Below are positions 39,476 through 49,318 of a DNA stretch of 64,000 nucleotides, one piece after another. Origin of the DNA: Hyphomonas sp. (lineage in GTDB: Bacteria; Pseudomonadota; Alphaproteobacteria; Caulobacterales; Hyphomonadaceae); the NCBI RefSeq assembly GCF_016125515.1, contig NZ_WGLO01000012.1, positions 1 through 64,000 on the forward strand. Reading direction: 5' to 3'. The position numbers and the translations under genes are program-made. A model generated the notes under the pieces. It worked only from the letters and a program-made list of their open reading frames with translations. It did no database searches and was not told the DNA's origin. The first letter of the stretch is position 1, and the number at the start of each line of letters is the position of its first letter.

Positions 39476-42040
39476 TCAGAAGTTGGTTGATGTCGAGAAG
39501 CGGAATGTCTCTGTACGGTCATATTCTTCCTTGCGGAGAATCTGCGAGAAGTCGAAGCGGATGGGGCCGAACGGCGAATCCCAGAACACGCTGAGACCGG
39601 TCGAGGCGCGAAGGCCAGCGCCATCCTTGGGAATACGGACTGCGGATAGTGCCGGAAAACCAAGCTGCGATGCGTCGTTGATAAACACCGGCACGCCCTT
39701 GTCCACATCTTCGAGATCGCCAAGTGACCCGACATCTACGAACAACGCGCTCTTGATACCGTATTCTTCCGGCAGGAAGTTGGGCACCGTAAGCTCGAAC
39801 GTACCTTGGTAATACATGTTGCCGCCAAGGGAGTTGAGACGGCTGGTCTTGACGACCTCGCCGGTATTCGGATCGAACACACGCACGATTTCGCGCGGCC
39901 CGAGACCTGCAACATCGAAACCCCGGAACGAGTTGCCACCGCGGAAGAAGCGGTTGTTGATCCGCACGCCCTGCTCGCTGTCGAGCGGCAGCACATATCC
40001 CGCCGAGAATTTTGCGCTTGCGATCACATCGCGCCAGATGCCGCGATAGAGCGAGGCGCCCGTCTCCGTGCGCACGTATTGGACGTCGCCCCCGAGGCCG
40101 GCAATGTCCTGGCTGATCCTGAAATCGAATCCACGAGTTGGCGTGATCGGATCGTTCGTCTGATCCCAAAAGAAATTATAACCGATGATGCTCGAAATAT
40201 CGTTGCGCTCAGAGCGGCAGATCGTGTCGCGGAGCAAGTAAGCGGGATCGCAACGATCGACCACAAACTCTCCGGCACCGGCATCGCCTGGCTGCGGCAG
40301 CCGGTAGACGTCATCCGAAATATCGTCCGGCGTATCCTGCCCGGCAATCTGCGTTGCGGTGCGCAAGAGCGCGCCGTTTGCATCAATGATGTAGTTGACG
40401 TCTGTGATGTTCACGTCGTCAGCCTGCAGACGATAGCTGAGACCCAGCTGCATCCGATCGGTCAGCGGGAACGCGACGCGGAGCCCTCCCCCAATCGTTT
40501 CGCTTGTGAAGCCTGTGAACTCTTCAAAGTCCTGACGTGTCGCAAACAGATCTACACCTGCCGAGAGATTCCGGTCGAGGAAGCGCGGCTCAGTGAAGCG
40601 CATGTCGACGATCTGCTGCCGGCTGGAAAGAGATGTACGGGCGACGACGGATTGGCCTCTGCCGCGCAGGTTGCGCTGCGATGCACTCAGATCGAACAGG
40701 TAGGAGTCGACAGACGAGAAGCCTGCTGCAAACGTCAGTTCGCCAGTCGACTGCTCCGTGACTTTGATATCGACTGTGGTGCGATCCGGCTCTTCCGACG
40801 GTGTTTCGACGACTTCCACATCCTTGAAGAAGCCGAGCGCGCGGATGCGATTGCGCGAACGGTCCAGCAGGATGCGGTTGAAGGCATCGCCCTCGGAGAT
40901 CCGCAACTCGCGGCGGATGACGCGGTCAAGCGTCTGGGTGTTCCCGACGATATTGATCCGGTCGATATAGACGCGCGGACCTTCATCGATGGCAAAGGTA
41001 ATATCAATCGCGCCTGTCTGTTCGTTGACACTGATCTGCGGACGGATGTCGACGAAGGCATAGCCGGCAACACCTGCAGCGTAAGTCAGGGCGTCGATGG
41101 TCGACTCAATCATGTCGCCTCGGAACAGCTCGCCCTGCTTGATCGGCACAACAGCCTGCAGCACTTCACCGTTCAGCTTTTCGAGCGCCGTTTCGACCCT
41201 GATCTCTCCGAAGTCGTACTGGCGCCCTTCGTCCACCGTGAAGGTGATGTAGAAGTCCTTCTGGTCCGGTGTCAGTTCGGCGACGGCCGAAGTCACGCGG
41301 AAATCGTAATAGCCGTTGTTCTGATAGAACTCGCGCAGCTGCTCGCGGTCATATTCAAGACGGCCGGAATCGTAGTTGTCGTTCGAGCTAAAGAAGCGCC
41401 AGGCGCGCGACTGGCGCGTAACGATCTCACTCCGCAGGCGGGAGTCTGAATATTCCCTGTTGCCGATGAAGTTGATCGCGCGAACGCCCGTCACTGGGCC
41501 CTCGGTGATCTCGAAGATCAGATCGACGCGGTTCTGCTCCAGTGGCTTGTATTGCGGCTCTACCTTGGCGGCGAAGCGACCGGAGCGGCGGTACATTTCG
41601 AGCACGCGCTGCACGTCGGCCTGCACGCGGGCAGCCGTGAAGACACCTCGCGGCGAAGCCTGAATCTCTTCGCGCAGCTTGTCGTCCTTCAAGGCGCGGT
41701 TGCCCTCAAAAATGACGCGGTTGATGATGGGGTTTTCGACGACGCGCACGACGAGGTCGTCGTCCCGGCGGTCAATCGACACGTCCGCAAACAGGTTCGT
41801 CGCAAAGAGGGTCTTCAGCGACAGATCGATCCGATCCGGATCAAATGCATCACCCGGTTCCACAAGCAGATAGGACTGAACCGTGCGCGCTTCGATGCGC
41901 TTGTTGCCCTCGACAATGATCGAGCGGATTGTTCCGCCATAACGCGCATCTTCCTGAGCGTGGGCGGTTGAGAGCTGACCGCTTGATCCAAGTGCAAAAG
42001 CACTGGTAGCGAAAACTGTCGCTGCGAGGAATTTACGCAT
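39476..42040 (-). CDS. bamA: outer-membrane protein assembly factor BamA
   Basis: 854 residues. Signal peptide (cleaved near AHAQ), five POTRA repeats over about 35-430, and a C-terminal Omp85 barrel. The NSFRGFDVAG stretch holds the conserved RGF of loop 6. C-terminal end SFSTSTNF-like aromatic terminus (FRFSTSTNF). Inserts beta-barrel proteins into the outer membrane. Downstream of rseP by 36 bp and upstream of skp by 28 bp, so the chaperone and the insertase are made together. Confidence 0.97.
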   Translation of the reverse strand: MRKFLAATVFATSAFALGSSGQLSTAHAQEDARYGGTIRSIIVEGNKRIEARTVQSYLLVEPGDAFDPDRIDLSLKTLFATNLFADVSIDRRDDDLVVRVVENPIINRVIFEGNRALKDDKLREEIQASPRGVFTAARVQADVQRVLEMYRRSGRFAAKVEPQYKPLEQNRVDLIFEITEGPVTGVRAINFIGNREYSDSRLRSEIVTRQSRAWRFFSSNDNYDSGRLEYDREQLREFYQNNGYYDFRVTSAVAELTPDQKDFYITFTVDEGRQYDFGEIRVETALEKLNGEVLQAVVPIKQGELFRGDMIESTIDALTYAAGVAGYAFVDIRPQISVNEQTGAIDITFAIDEGPRVYIDRINIVGNTQTLDRVIRRELRISEGDAFNRILLDRSRNRIRALGFFKDVEVVETPSEEPDRTTVDIKVTEQSTGELTFAAGFSSVDSYLFDLSASQRNLRGRGQSVVARTSLSSRQQIVDMRFTEPRFLDRNLSAGVDLFATRQDFEEFTGFTSETIGGGLRVAFPLTDRMQLGLSYRLQADDVNITDVNYIIDANGALLRTATQIAGQDTPDDISDDVYRLPQPGDAGAGEFVVDRCDPAYLLRDTICRSERNDISSIIGYNFFWDQTNDPITPTRGFDFRISQDIAGLGGDVQYVRTETGASLYRGIWRDVIASAKFSAGYVLPLDSEQGVRINNRFFRGGNSFRGFDVAGLGPREIVRVFDPNTGEVVKTSRLNSLGGNMYYQGTFELTVPNFLPEEYGIKSALFVDVGSLGDLEDVDKGVPVFINDASQLGFPALSAVRIPKDGAGLRASTGLSVFWDSPFGPIRFDFSQILRKEEYDRTETFRFSTSTNF

Positions 42041-42076
42041 TCTCGAATACTCTTTCGTTCCTGGAGCTGAACCGCG

Positions 42077-43237
42077 TCAGCTGCTTCCCCGTGTGAAAAC
42101 GCCGGTCTCGAGAATATCTCCCCACGTGATCACGATGACCATCAAGAGCAACACTCCCATACTCAGCGCCACCGCCTCTTTCTGGCCTGGCATTTTCGAG
42201 CCTAACACTGCCTCGTATGCATGAAAGACAACCCGCCCGCCATCCAGCACTGGCAGTGGCAGAAGGTTGAAGAAGCCGACGCCGACCGAGATTGCGGCGC
42301 ACAGGCTCAGCAGCACCCAAAACAGGCGCTCGAACCGTGCCGTCAGCGGCACTTCCGGTTGATCCATCACCCGGTTCACGACCCGGCGCGATACGTCCGC
42401 AACGCCAACCGGGCCTGAAAGGGTGTTGAATGACATTTTGCCGGTCACGATCCGGCCAAGCATTGTGACCGTCCGGTCAATGGTCACACCGGTTTCGCGC
42501 ACGCCCGCCACAACCGATTCGACCGGTCCGTAATGAACGGTCTCGAATGTGTCTGCGAGATACATCTGCACCCCGATCGTGCTCTGGGCGACCATTTGAC
42601 CAAATTCGTTCTCGCGAACGACCTCCTGCGGCGTAACGGTCACCAAAGTTTCTGCCCCGTTCCGGTCGAGCGTGAGTTCAACAGGCGTTTTAGGGCTGAG
42701 CAGGACCGCGACCGTGACATCGGATGCATTGGTGACAGGCTTGCCGTTTACGCTGACGATCTGATCGTCGGCCAGGATTCCAACCTGTTCAGCAGGGCTT
42801 CCGGCGATCGTACCTGCCACCTTCACGACCTGCACCGTGACGCCGTGCACACCAATTGTGGCCGAAAAGATCATGGCTGCGAGCACGAAATTGGCAAAAG
42901 GGCCCGCAAGGCTGACGATGATCTTCTTGAGCGGTCCGATCTCATCGAACGGCACCCCAGCTGGCGGCGCTTCGCCTTCTTCGAGAGCGTCCATCGACTG
43001 GCGATCTCCAAAGTTCACGAAGCCGCCCAGCGGAATCCAGTTCAGGCGCCAGCGTGTCCCGCGCTTGTCCCGGATCTCGGCCACGGGGCGCCCAAATCCC
43101 ACCGCGAACGATTCAACGGCCACGCCAAAGCAGCGCCCGGCAAGATAGTGCCCCAACTCATGAATCACGATCACGATGCCCATCAAGAAGATCAGGCACG
43201 CGAGAAACAAAGGACCCTGGCTGATCACCCCTTCCAA
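42077..43237 (-). CDS. rseP: RseP-type intramembrane zinc metalloprotease
   Basis: 386 residues, M50B family. HELGH at 26-30 gives two zinc ligands, and FFNLLPLPVLDGGR near the end carries the third. A PDZ domain lies in the periplasmic middle (VAGTIAGSPAEQVGILADDQIVSVNG is its core loop). Cleaves anti-sigma factors and remnant signal peptides. Only one PDZ domain is evident. Overlaps the dxr 3' end by 13 bp. Confidence 0.95.
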   Translation of the reverse strand: MEGVISQGPLFLACLIFLMGIVIVIHELGHYLAGRCFGVAVESFAVGFGRPVAEIRDKRGTRWRLNWIPLGGFVNFGDRQSMDALEEGEAPPAGVPFDEIGPLKKIIVSLAGPFANFVLAAMIFSATIGVHGVTVQVVKVAGTIAGSPAEQVGILADDQIVSVNGKPVTNASDVTVAVLLSPKTPVELTLDRNGAETLVTVTPQEVVRENEFGQMVAQSTIGVQMYLADTFETVHYGPVESVVAGVRETGVTIDRTVTMLGRIVTGKMSFNTLSGPVGVADVSRRVVNRVMDQPEVPLTARFERLFWVLLSLCAAISVGVGFFNLLPLPVLDGGRVVFHAYEAVLGSKMPGQKEAVALSMGVLLLMVIVITWGDILETGVFTRGSS

Positions 43238-44439
43238 GCTGGCATCCCTCCTGCCCGGCTTGGGGCGCGTTTCAGTGCTTCTTCAGCGAATCGGCGCCCC
43301 ATCTGGTCCAGAAAGGCCACTTCATCCAACGTTGTGCACTTGGTAGAGGCGAATTCCGAGGATGAAAAGCGGTCGAGTGCGTCTTCAACAGCCCATCCGA
43401 TGTCCAAGAAACCGCATTCATCCCTCACGAACGCAGAAACCGCTGATTCATTAGCAGAATTTAATATCACAGGGCCTGACGAACCCATGCCACACGCTCG
43501 TCGGGCGAGTTCGATCGAACGGAAGCGGCGGGTATCCACCGGAGCAAAGTCAAGCTGCCCCACCATAGCGAGATCGAGCCGCTCCACGAGTGTTTCGACC
43601 CGGTCCGGCCAGCCGAGTGCCAGCGAGATCGGGGTGCGCATGTCGGGCATCCCCAGCTGCGCCATCACTGTGCCGTCGGTGAAGTGCGCCATTCCATGAA
43701 TGATCGACTGGGGATGCACCAGCACGTCGATCCGCTCGGCCTGCACGCGGAAAAGAATGGCCGCTTCAATCAGCTCCAGCGCCTTGTTCATCAGGCTGGC
43801 GCTATCGATCGATATCTTCAGACCCATGCTCCATTTCGGATGCGCGGCCGCTTGCGCGGGCGTGGCCGCCGCCATCTCTTCAAGAGTCGCCAGTCGGAAC
43901 GGCCCACCTGAAGCCGTCAGGGTCAGCTTTTCGAGCGACCGGCCATCCCCCAGGCATTGGAAGATCGCGCTATGCTCTGAATCCACCGGCATGATCGAAA
44001 CACCGGCGCGATCGGCGGCGTCGAGCAGGATCGATCCTGCGCAAACGAGGCTTTCCTTGTTGGCCAATGCCAGCGGATTGCCGGCTTCCACCGCCGCCAT
44101 GGTCGACTTGAGGCCCGCAGCGCCGACAATTGCCGCCAGGAAACGGTCGCACCGGCGCGCCGCCGCTTCGACCATGGCCGCCTCACCCGCTGCGCAGGCT
44201 ATGCCGGTGCCGTTCAAACGGGCGCGCAGCTCTGGCAAGCAGGACTCGTCGGCAATAACCGCGATTTCGGGGCGCATTTCCAGCGCCTGAGCCGCCAGCG
44301 CAGCCACATTGCGGCCAGCCGCCAAAGCAACCAGTTCGAAACGGGGCTCAGAACGGTTCGCGTGCCGGATCACTTCGAGCGTCGACTGCCCGACCGATCC
44401 GGTCGACCCGAATATGGAAATGCGGCGCGGCGCTGTCAT
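43225..44439 (-). CDS. dxr: 1-deoxy-D-xylulose 5-phosphate reductoisomerase
   Basis: Makes MEP in the non-mevalonate isoprenoid pathway. 404 residues. NADPH loop ISIFGSTGSVGQSTLEV, LANKESLVCAG, PVDSEHSAIFQCL, TASGGPF and SASLMNKALELIEA are canonical; the metal-binding Asp/Glu residues are in these. Feeds uppS two genes upstream. Three bp after cdsA. Confidence 0.96.
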   Translation of the reverse strand: MTAPRRISIFGSTGSVGQSTLEVIRHANRSEPRFELVALAAGRNVAALAAQALEMRPEIAVIADESCLPELRARLNGTGIACAAGEAAMVEAAARRCDRFLAAIVGAAGLKSTMAAVEAGNPLALANKESLVCAGSILLDAADRAGVSIMPVDSEHSAIFQCLGDGRSLEKLTLTASGGPFRLATLEEMAAATPAQAAAHPKWSMGLKISIDSASLMNKALELIEAAILFRVQAERIDVLVHPQSIIHGMAHFTDGTVMAQLGMPDMRTPISLALGWPDRVETLVERLDLAMVGQLDFAPVDTRRFRSIELARRACGMGSSGPVILNSANESAVSAFVRDECGFLDIGWAVEDALDRFSSSEFASTKCTTLDEVAFLDQMGRRFAEEALKRAPSRAGGMPAWKG

Positions 44440-44442
44440 GGA

Positions 44443-45261
44443 TCAGAGACCTAGCAGGCCCGGCAGGCTCGGAACACTCAGAAATATCAAGGTGGACAGG
44501 ATACTCACAGCCCCCAGACCATCGACGCGGTCCAGGAGGCCGCCATGCCCCGGAAGGATCGTGCCGGAATCCTTGACTTTGAACCGCCGCTTCAGCCCGC
44601 TTTCAAAAAGGTCCCCGATCTGGGCCCCGATCGATATCAGCATACCGGCGATCATCCAGGGCGCCACGGCGGCCTCTTCCCATCCCGCTGCGATATAGCC
44701 GCACAGCGACGTGGCGACCACGCCCGCAATGGCGCCGCTCCAGGTCTTGTTGGGGCTTTCCTTGGGCAGGAGACGCGGGCCTTTGAGCATGCGTCCGAAA
44801 AAGTAGGCTGCAGCATCTGACGCCCAGACGAACGACATGAAGTACATCGCCGTAAGTTGACCGTTCCATGGGCCTTCCCGCAGCATGAACAGCCCGAACA
44901 CCATCCCAAAGACATAGATCACACCAAAGCCGGCCGAGATCCTCGCTTCGGTGTCTTTGGGCGCGCACAGAACCGCCATAACGATGGTGGCGGCAAACAC
45001 TCCAACGCAAATCCGGTCGTCACCGATCGCGAGGCTGAGCCCGAAGAGTGCTGACAGGACTGCCAGCAGGGTTTCGTTCGGAGTGGCGCTCATCCGGCAC
45101 CATTCCAGCATCATCACGGCGCAAAACGCGCTACAGCCAGCGGCAAGCCACCAGCCCCCCATCCATACCGCAAACAAGGCGAACGGTATCAGCACGAGGG
45201 CGGTGAGCAGACGGCGTGGTAATTCGGAGAACCGCTTGTCCGGCGGTGTCCAATCGCCCAT
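44443..45261 (-). CDS. cdsA: phosphatidate cytidylyltransferase (CDP-diglyceride synthase)
   Basis: Makes CDP-diacylglycerol for all phospholipids. 272 residues with about seven membrane segments. The C-terminal signature runs SPNKTWSGAIAG, then KDSGTILPGHGGLLDRVDGL with the conserved Asp-Arg and Asp. Shares one base with uppS start. In the inner membrane. Confidence 0.95.
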   Translation of the reverse strand: MGDWTPPDKRFSELPRRLLTALVLIPFALFAVWMGGWWLAAGCSAFCAVMMLEWCRMSATPNETLLAVLSALFGLSLAIGDDRICVGVFAATIVMAVLCAPKDTEARISAGFGVIYVFGMVFGLFMLREGPWNGQLTAMYFMSFVWASDAAAYFFGRMLKGPRLLPKESPNKTWSGAIAGVVATSLCGYIAAGWEEAAVAPWMIAGMLISIGAQIGDLFESGLKRRFKVKDSGTILPGHGGLLDRVDGLGAVSILSTLIFLSVPSLPGLLGL

Positions 45262-46019
45262 CAGGTCGCTCCAGGTGTCACCGCACCAAAGCGGCGCTCC
45301 CGCTCGTGAAAACGCTGGATGGCGTTCTCGAGATCGGCGCGCCCGAAATCGGGCCAGAGCACATCAAGGAAAAGGAGTTCAGCATAAGCCGCCTGCCAGA
45401 GCAGGAAATTGCTGATCCGGTACTCTCCACTCGTCCGGATGACCAGGTCTGGATCGGGCAGTTCCCGGGTATCAAGGAAGGCTTCGAAGCCGGCTTCGGT
45501 TGCCGGCCCTTTGCACGTTCCGTCTGCGAGTGCCTGGGCGTACGCAGTGGCGGCACGAACGATCTCGTTCCGTGACCCGTAATTGAAGGCGATGGTCAGA
45601 TGAAACCGCGTGTTGTGCACTGTCTCGGCTTCAGCGCGTTCCACGAGCGCTTCGATGTCAGACGGCAGGCCTTCGCGCTGACCGATGACGCGGACCCGGA
45701 CACCATCCTGTTTCAGGCGCTGCAGATCCCGCTGCACGTAAGCTTTCAGAAGCGCAAACAGCGTGTTGACCTCAGCCGCCGGGCGGCGCCAGTTTTCGGT
45801 CGAAAACGAGAAAACGGTCAGATAGGAAATGCCGAGGTCGCGGGCCGCCTCGACTGTACGACGCAAGGCCTCAACGCCGCGTTCATGGCCGGCCGTTCGC
45901 GGCAGGCCTTTCGCGCTCGCCCAGCGGCCATTTCCATCCATGATGATGGCGATATGCCGAGGGGCCGGAGGCTCGCCGCCGGAATGTGAAGGATCAGGGG
46001 AAATGCCTGGACGGGCCAT
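45261..46019 (-). CDS. uppS: undecaprenyl diphosphate synthase
   Basis: Builds C55 undecaprenyl diphosphate, the carrier for peptidoglycan and O-antigen. 252 residues, cis-prenyltransferase. [13 protein letters not shown] holds the catalytic Asp, [14 protein letters not shown] and [27 protein letters not shown] are family motifs. One-base overlaps with frr and cdsA show tight coupling. Confidence 0.96.
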   Translation of the reverse strand: MARPGISPDPSHSGGEPPAPRHIAIIMDGNGRWASAKGLPRTAGHERGVEALRRTVEAARDLGISYLTVFSFSTENWRRPAAEVNTLFALLKAYVQRDLQRLKQDGVRVRVIGQREGLPSDIEALVERAEAETVHNTRFHLTIAFNYGSRNEIVRAATAYAQALADGTCKGPATEAGFEAFLDTRELPDPDLVIRTSGEYRISNFLLWQAAYAELLFLDVLWPDFGRADLENAIQRFHERERRFGAVTPGAT

Positions 46020-46573
46020 TACACCTGCATGATCTCCGCTTCTTTGGCTTTCACGGCCTCATCAACGCGGTGGACGAACGCATCCGTCAGCTTCTGGACT
46101 TCTTCAGCCAGTCCGCGCGCTGCGTCTTCACTGATTTCGCCGGCCTTTTCCATTTTCTTCAGCGTATCCATGCCGTCGCGGCGCACATTGCGCACCGCAA
46201 TCCGGGCCGCTTCTGCATATTTCCCGGCGATTTTCGTCAGTTCCACGCGGCGCTCCTCGTTCAGCGCCGGGATCGGAATACGCAGAGTCTGGCCGTCCAT
46301 GATCGGGTTGAGCCCCAAGCCGGATTCTCGGATGGCACGGTCGACCGCACCGACCACCGACTTATCCCAGACATTGACGGACAGCATGCGCGTGTCGGTC
46401 ACGGTCACGGATGCGACCTGGCTCAGCGGCGCGACGCTGCCATAGGCCGGCACGTTAATCGAATCCAGCAAGTTCACCGAGGCCCGGCCCGTACGTAGCC
46501 CGGAGAATTCGGTGGCAAGCGACGCGAGCGCGCCTTCCATTCTCCGCTCTAGATCCTGTTTGCTGTAGCTCAT
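46019..46573 (-). CDS. frr: ribosome recycling factor
   Basis: 184 residues, the usual RRF size. [12 protein letters not shown]-like helix ([19 protein letters not shown]) and the C-terminal [14 protein letters not shown] are typical. Splits post-termination ribosomes with EF-G. Overlaps pyrH by 4 bp upstream and uppS by one base downstream. Confidence 0.97.
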   Translation of the reverse strand: MSYSKQDLERRMEGALASLATEFSGLRTGRASVNLLDSINVPAYGSVAPLSQVASVTVTDTRMLSVNVWDKSVVGAVDRAIRESGLGLNPIMDGQTLRIPIPALNEERRVELTKIAGKYAEAARIAVRNVRRDGMDTLKKMEKAGEISEDAARGLAEEVQKLTDAFVHRVDEAVKAKEAEIMQV

Positions 46574-47325
46574 TCGCTCGCCCCTCCGGTTTTGGAGATC
46601 GTCGTTGAAGTGCCGCGCCCGTGCAACACGTTAAGCAGCGAACCTTCTTCCTTCAGGGAGAATACGACGATCGGAATGTTGTTGTCCCGCATCAGGCTGA
46701 CCGCAGACGGGTCCATGACGCGCAGGTTCTTGATCAGCAGCTCATCGTAGGCGACCTGATTGTAGCGGGTCGCATTGGAATCCAGCTTCGGATCCGCTGT
46801 GTAAACCCCGTCCACCTGGGTTCCCTTCAGCAGCGCATCACAGTTCATCTCGATGGCGCGCAGGGCCGCGCCGGTATCGGTCGTGAAGAACGGGTTGCCG
46901 ATTCCGGCCGCAAAGATCACGACCCGCCCCTTCTCCATATGGCGCTGGGCCCGGCGGCGAATGTACGGCTCACAAACGGCATCCATGCTCAAGGCGGATT
47001 GGACCCGCGTCGGCACACCGATGCTCTCAAGGACGCTCTGCATCGCGAGCGCGTTCATGACCGTCGCCAACATACCCATGGAGTCGGCCTGCGCGCGTTC
47101 CATACCCTTTGCGGCTCCGGCCACGCCGCGGAAGATGTTTCCGCCGCCGATGACAAGGCAAATCTCGGCGCCGGCGGCACGCGCGGCGGCAATCGCCTGA
47201 GCGAAGGTGATGCAGGTGGGAATATCAATTCCGAACTGGCCGGGGCCCATCAAGGCCTCACCGGACAGTTTCAGAAGCACACGCTTGTACTTCAACTGGC
47301 TCTTTTCAGGCGCATCTGCCGGCAT
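46570..47325 (-). CDS. pyrH: uridylate kinase
   Basis: Phosphorylates UMP to UDP. 251 residues, amino-acid-kinase fold. [40 protein letters not shown] and the C-terminal [18 protein letters not shown]-like end are diagnostic. ATG at 47325 gives the family N-terminus; longer frames run into the tsf terminator. First gene after that terminator, so it likely has its own promoter or depends on read-through. Confidence 0.96.
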   Translation of the reverse strand: MPADAPEKSQLKYKRVLLKLSGEALMGPGQFGIDIPTCITFAQAIAAARAAGAEICLVIGGGNIFRGVAGAAKGMERAQADSMGMLATVMNALAMQSVLESIGVPTRVQSALSMDAVCEPYIRRRAQRHMEKGRVVIFAAGIGNPFFTTDTGAALRAIEMNCDALLKGTQVDGVYTADPKLDSNATRYNQVAYDELLIKNLRVMDPSAVSLMRDNNIPIVVFSLKEEGSLLNVLHGRGTSTTISKTGGASE

Positions 47326-47355
47326 CGTTTCCACCGATCTCTCTCTACCAAGAAC

Positions 47356-47395
47356 CAAAAAAAGTCCCGGCTGGGCGAAACCGCCAGCCGGGACT
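47356..47395 (-). terminator. rho-independent terminator after tsf
   Basis: On the minus strand AGTCCCGGCTGG pairs perfectly with CCAGCCGGGACT (12 bp, 9-base loop), followed at once by a run of seven T. It lies 36 bp after the tsf stop and before pyrH, so rpsB-tsf forms its own unit. Confidence 0.88.
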
Positions 47396-47430
47396 GTCAA
47401 AGCCCGTCACGGGCTGAAACGCAAGCCTGA

Positions 47431-48336
47431 TCAGGTGCCTTTTGTCATCGAAGCGACTTCTGCAGCGAAGTCGGTTTCTTCCTTTTCAACGCCTTCACCG
47501 AGCTTGAAGTGGACAAACGACTTCAGCTCCGCACCTTGCGCCTTCAGGAATTCGCCAACCGTCTTGTCAGGGTCCATGATGAAGGGCTGCTCGTTAAGCA
47601 CAACTTCCTTGTAGAACTTCTGCATACGGCCAACGATCATCTTCTCGATCACGGCGTCCGGCTTGCCGCTTTCGCGGGCCTGCTCGGTCAGCACGCGCTT
47701 TTCCGATTCGATCAGCGCCGGATCAAGTTCTGCAGTCGTTGCGGCAGCCGGCGACGTGGCGGCGATGTGCATCGCAACCTTGCGGCCCGCATCTTCCAGA
47801 TCGCCCGAACCTTCCAGCGCCACCAGCACGCCGACCTTGCCCATACCGGGCGCAGCCGCGTTGTGGATGTAGGACGACACGCGGCCCGAGGTCAAAATCT
47901 TGGCCGAGCGGCGCAGAGTCATGTTTTCGCCAATCGTGGCGATCATGCGCTTGATCATGTCGTCGACCGAGCCTTCGCCGTCCGGCGCGGGCGCACCCGC
48001 CACCGCAGCGACCGAACCATCGGTGGTCAGCGCGACCGAGCTGATGCCGTCGAGCGCTTTCTGGAAGTTCTCGTTGCGCGACACGAAGTCAGTCTCGGCG
48101 TTGAGTTCGACGATCGTGCCCGACTTGCCGTCATCCGACAGTTTGACGGCCACGAGGCCCTCTGCAGCCGCACGGCCCGACTTTTTCGCAGCCTTCGACA
48201 GGCCTTTCGCGCGCAGCCATTCAATGGCGGCGGCTTCGTCGCCGTCGTTTTCGACGAGCGCTTTTTTCGCATCCATCATGCCTGCGCCGGTCTTCTCGCG
48301 CAGTTGTTTCACAAGTGCCGCTGTAATCTCAGCCAT
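47431..48336 (-). CDS. tsf: elongation factor Ts
   Basis: Nucleotide-exchange factor for EF-Tu. 301 residues. [19 protein letters not shown] and [17 protein letters not shown] (UBA-like N-terminus) and [16 protein letters not shown] are signatures. Downstream of rpsB by 43 bp and followed by a strong terminator. Confidence 0.97.
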   Translation of the reverse strand: MAEITAALVKQLREKTGAGMMDAKKALVENDGDEAAAIEWLRAKGLSKAAKKSGRAAAEGLVAVKLSDDGKSGTIVELNAETDFVSRNENFQKALDGISSVALTTDGSVAAVAGAPAPDGEGSVDDMIKRMIATIGENMTLRRSAKILTSGRVSSYIHNAAAPGMGKVGVLVALEGSGDLEDAGRKVAMHIAATSPAAATTAELDPALIESEKRVLTEQARESGKPDAVIEKMIVGRMQKFYKEVVLNEQPFIMDPDKTVGEFLKAQGAELKSFVHFKLGEGVEKEETDFAAEVASMTKGT

Positions 48337-48379
48337 GGCTTTGATCCTTCAGTTGAATTGTTGCGCCAGAGGCGACGTA

Positions 48380-49171
48380 TCAGGCTTCGCCTGCCGCCGC
48401 TTCACCAGCAACCTGGACATCCGCATCGGCCAGTGCCGACACATCCGACATCGCGCCGAGGTCAACGCCCAGACCGGCGGTCGATTCGGCGAGACCGTCG
48501 AGCACGGCATCGGCGAACAGGTTGCAGTAGAGCGAGATGGCGCGGGCAGCGTCGTCGTTGCCCGGGAAGCCGTAATCAGCGTCCGCCGGATCGCAGTTCG
48601 TATCAAGAACGGCCACGACCGGGATACCCAGTTTGCGGGCTTCCTGAACAGCAATGGCTTCCTTGTTCGTGTCGATCACGATGATCGCAGCCGGCAGGCC
48701 GCCCATATTGGCAATACCGCCAAGGGCGCGCTGAAGCTTCTCACGGCGGCGCTGGAGGTCCAGAAGCTCTTTCTTGGTGAGGCCCGAGCCGCCGCCGGCT
48801 TCGAACATCGCCGTCAGTTCGCGCAGTTGCTTGATCGAGTTGGACACGGTGGACCAGTTCGTCAGCGTGCCGCCGAGCCAGCGATGGTTCATGTAGTACT
48901 GGGCGCAGCGCTGAGCCGCTTCAGCGACCGGGTCCTGAGCCTGACGCTTGGTGCCGACGAAGAGGATGCGGCCGCCTTTGGCCACGGTGTCGCGCACAAA
49001 GACGAGCGCCTGGTGCAGCGAAGGCACCGTGTGGGACAGGTCCATGATGTGGATGCCGGAGCGCTCGCCGTAGATGTACGGCTTCATGCGCGGGTTCCAG
49101 CGGTGGGTCTGGTGACCAAAGTGAACACCAGCTTCAAGCAGCTGACGCATCGAAAAGTCAGGTAGGGCCAT
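48380..49171 (-). CDS. rpsB: 30S ribosomal protein S2
   Basis: 263 residues. [30 protein letters not shown] at the start and [12 protein letters not shown], then [15 protein letters not shown] are S2 signatures. Acidic C-terminal tail. GGAG precedes the ATG. A structured leader and promoter lie upstream; S2 is often autoregulated through its leader. Confidence 0.98.
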   Translation of the reverse strand: MALPDFSMRQLLEAGVHFGHQTHRWNPRMKPYIYGERSGIHIMDLSHTVPSLHQALVFVRDTVAKGGRILFVGTKRQAQDPVAEAAQRCAQYYMNHRWLGGTLTNWSTVSNSIKQLRELTAMFEAGGGSGLTKKELLDLQRRREKLQRALGGIANMGGLPAAIIVIDTNKEAIAVQEARKLGIPVVAVLDTNCDPADADYGFPGNDDAARAISLYCNLFADAVLDGLAESTAGLGVDLGAMSDVSALADADVQVAGEAAAGEA

Positions 49172-49292
49172 CGATTTTCTCCATCCGGTTGGCCGTCGCA
49201 GGGTGGAACTACGGGACTCGCCCGTCGCACCGGATGCACCCGCGACATGGTTTAGAAGTGGGCTCCTATACAGCTTTTGCCGCTCGGGGCAA
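49172..49292 (-). promoter_or_regulatory. rpsB promoter and structured leader
   Basis: On the minus strand TTGCCC (49287-49292), a 16-bp spacer and TATAGG (49265-49270) make a plausible promoter. The leader of about 85 bases has an inner hairpin ACGGG-CGAGT-CCCGT (49211-49225) enclosed by GGGTG/CACCC (49201-49205 with 49237-49241). Such a leader could be an S2 autoregulatory element, as known elsewhere. No match to a named RNA family is claimed. Confidence 0.4.
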
Positions 49293-49318
49293 GCTCAAAG
49301 AGCGGCCGCTGCGCCCGT

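Noticed and set aside
39806-41449. 547-codon plus-strand open frame opposite bamA
   Set aside because: Shadow frame; bamA is unambiguous and the antisense product has no domain.
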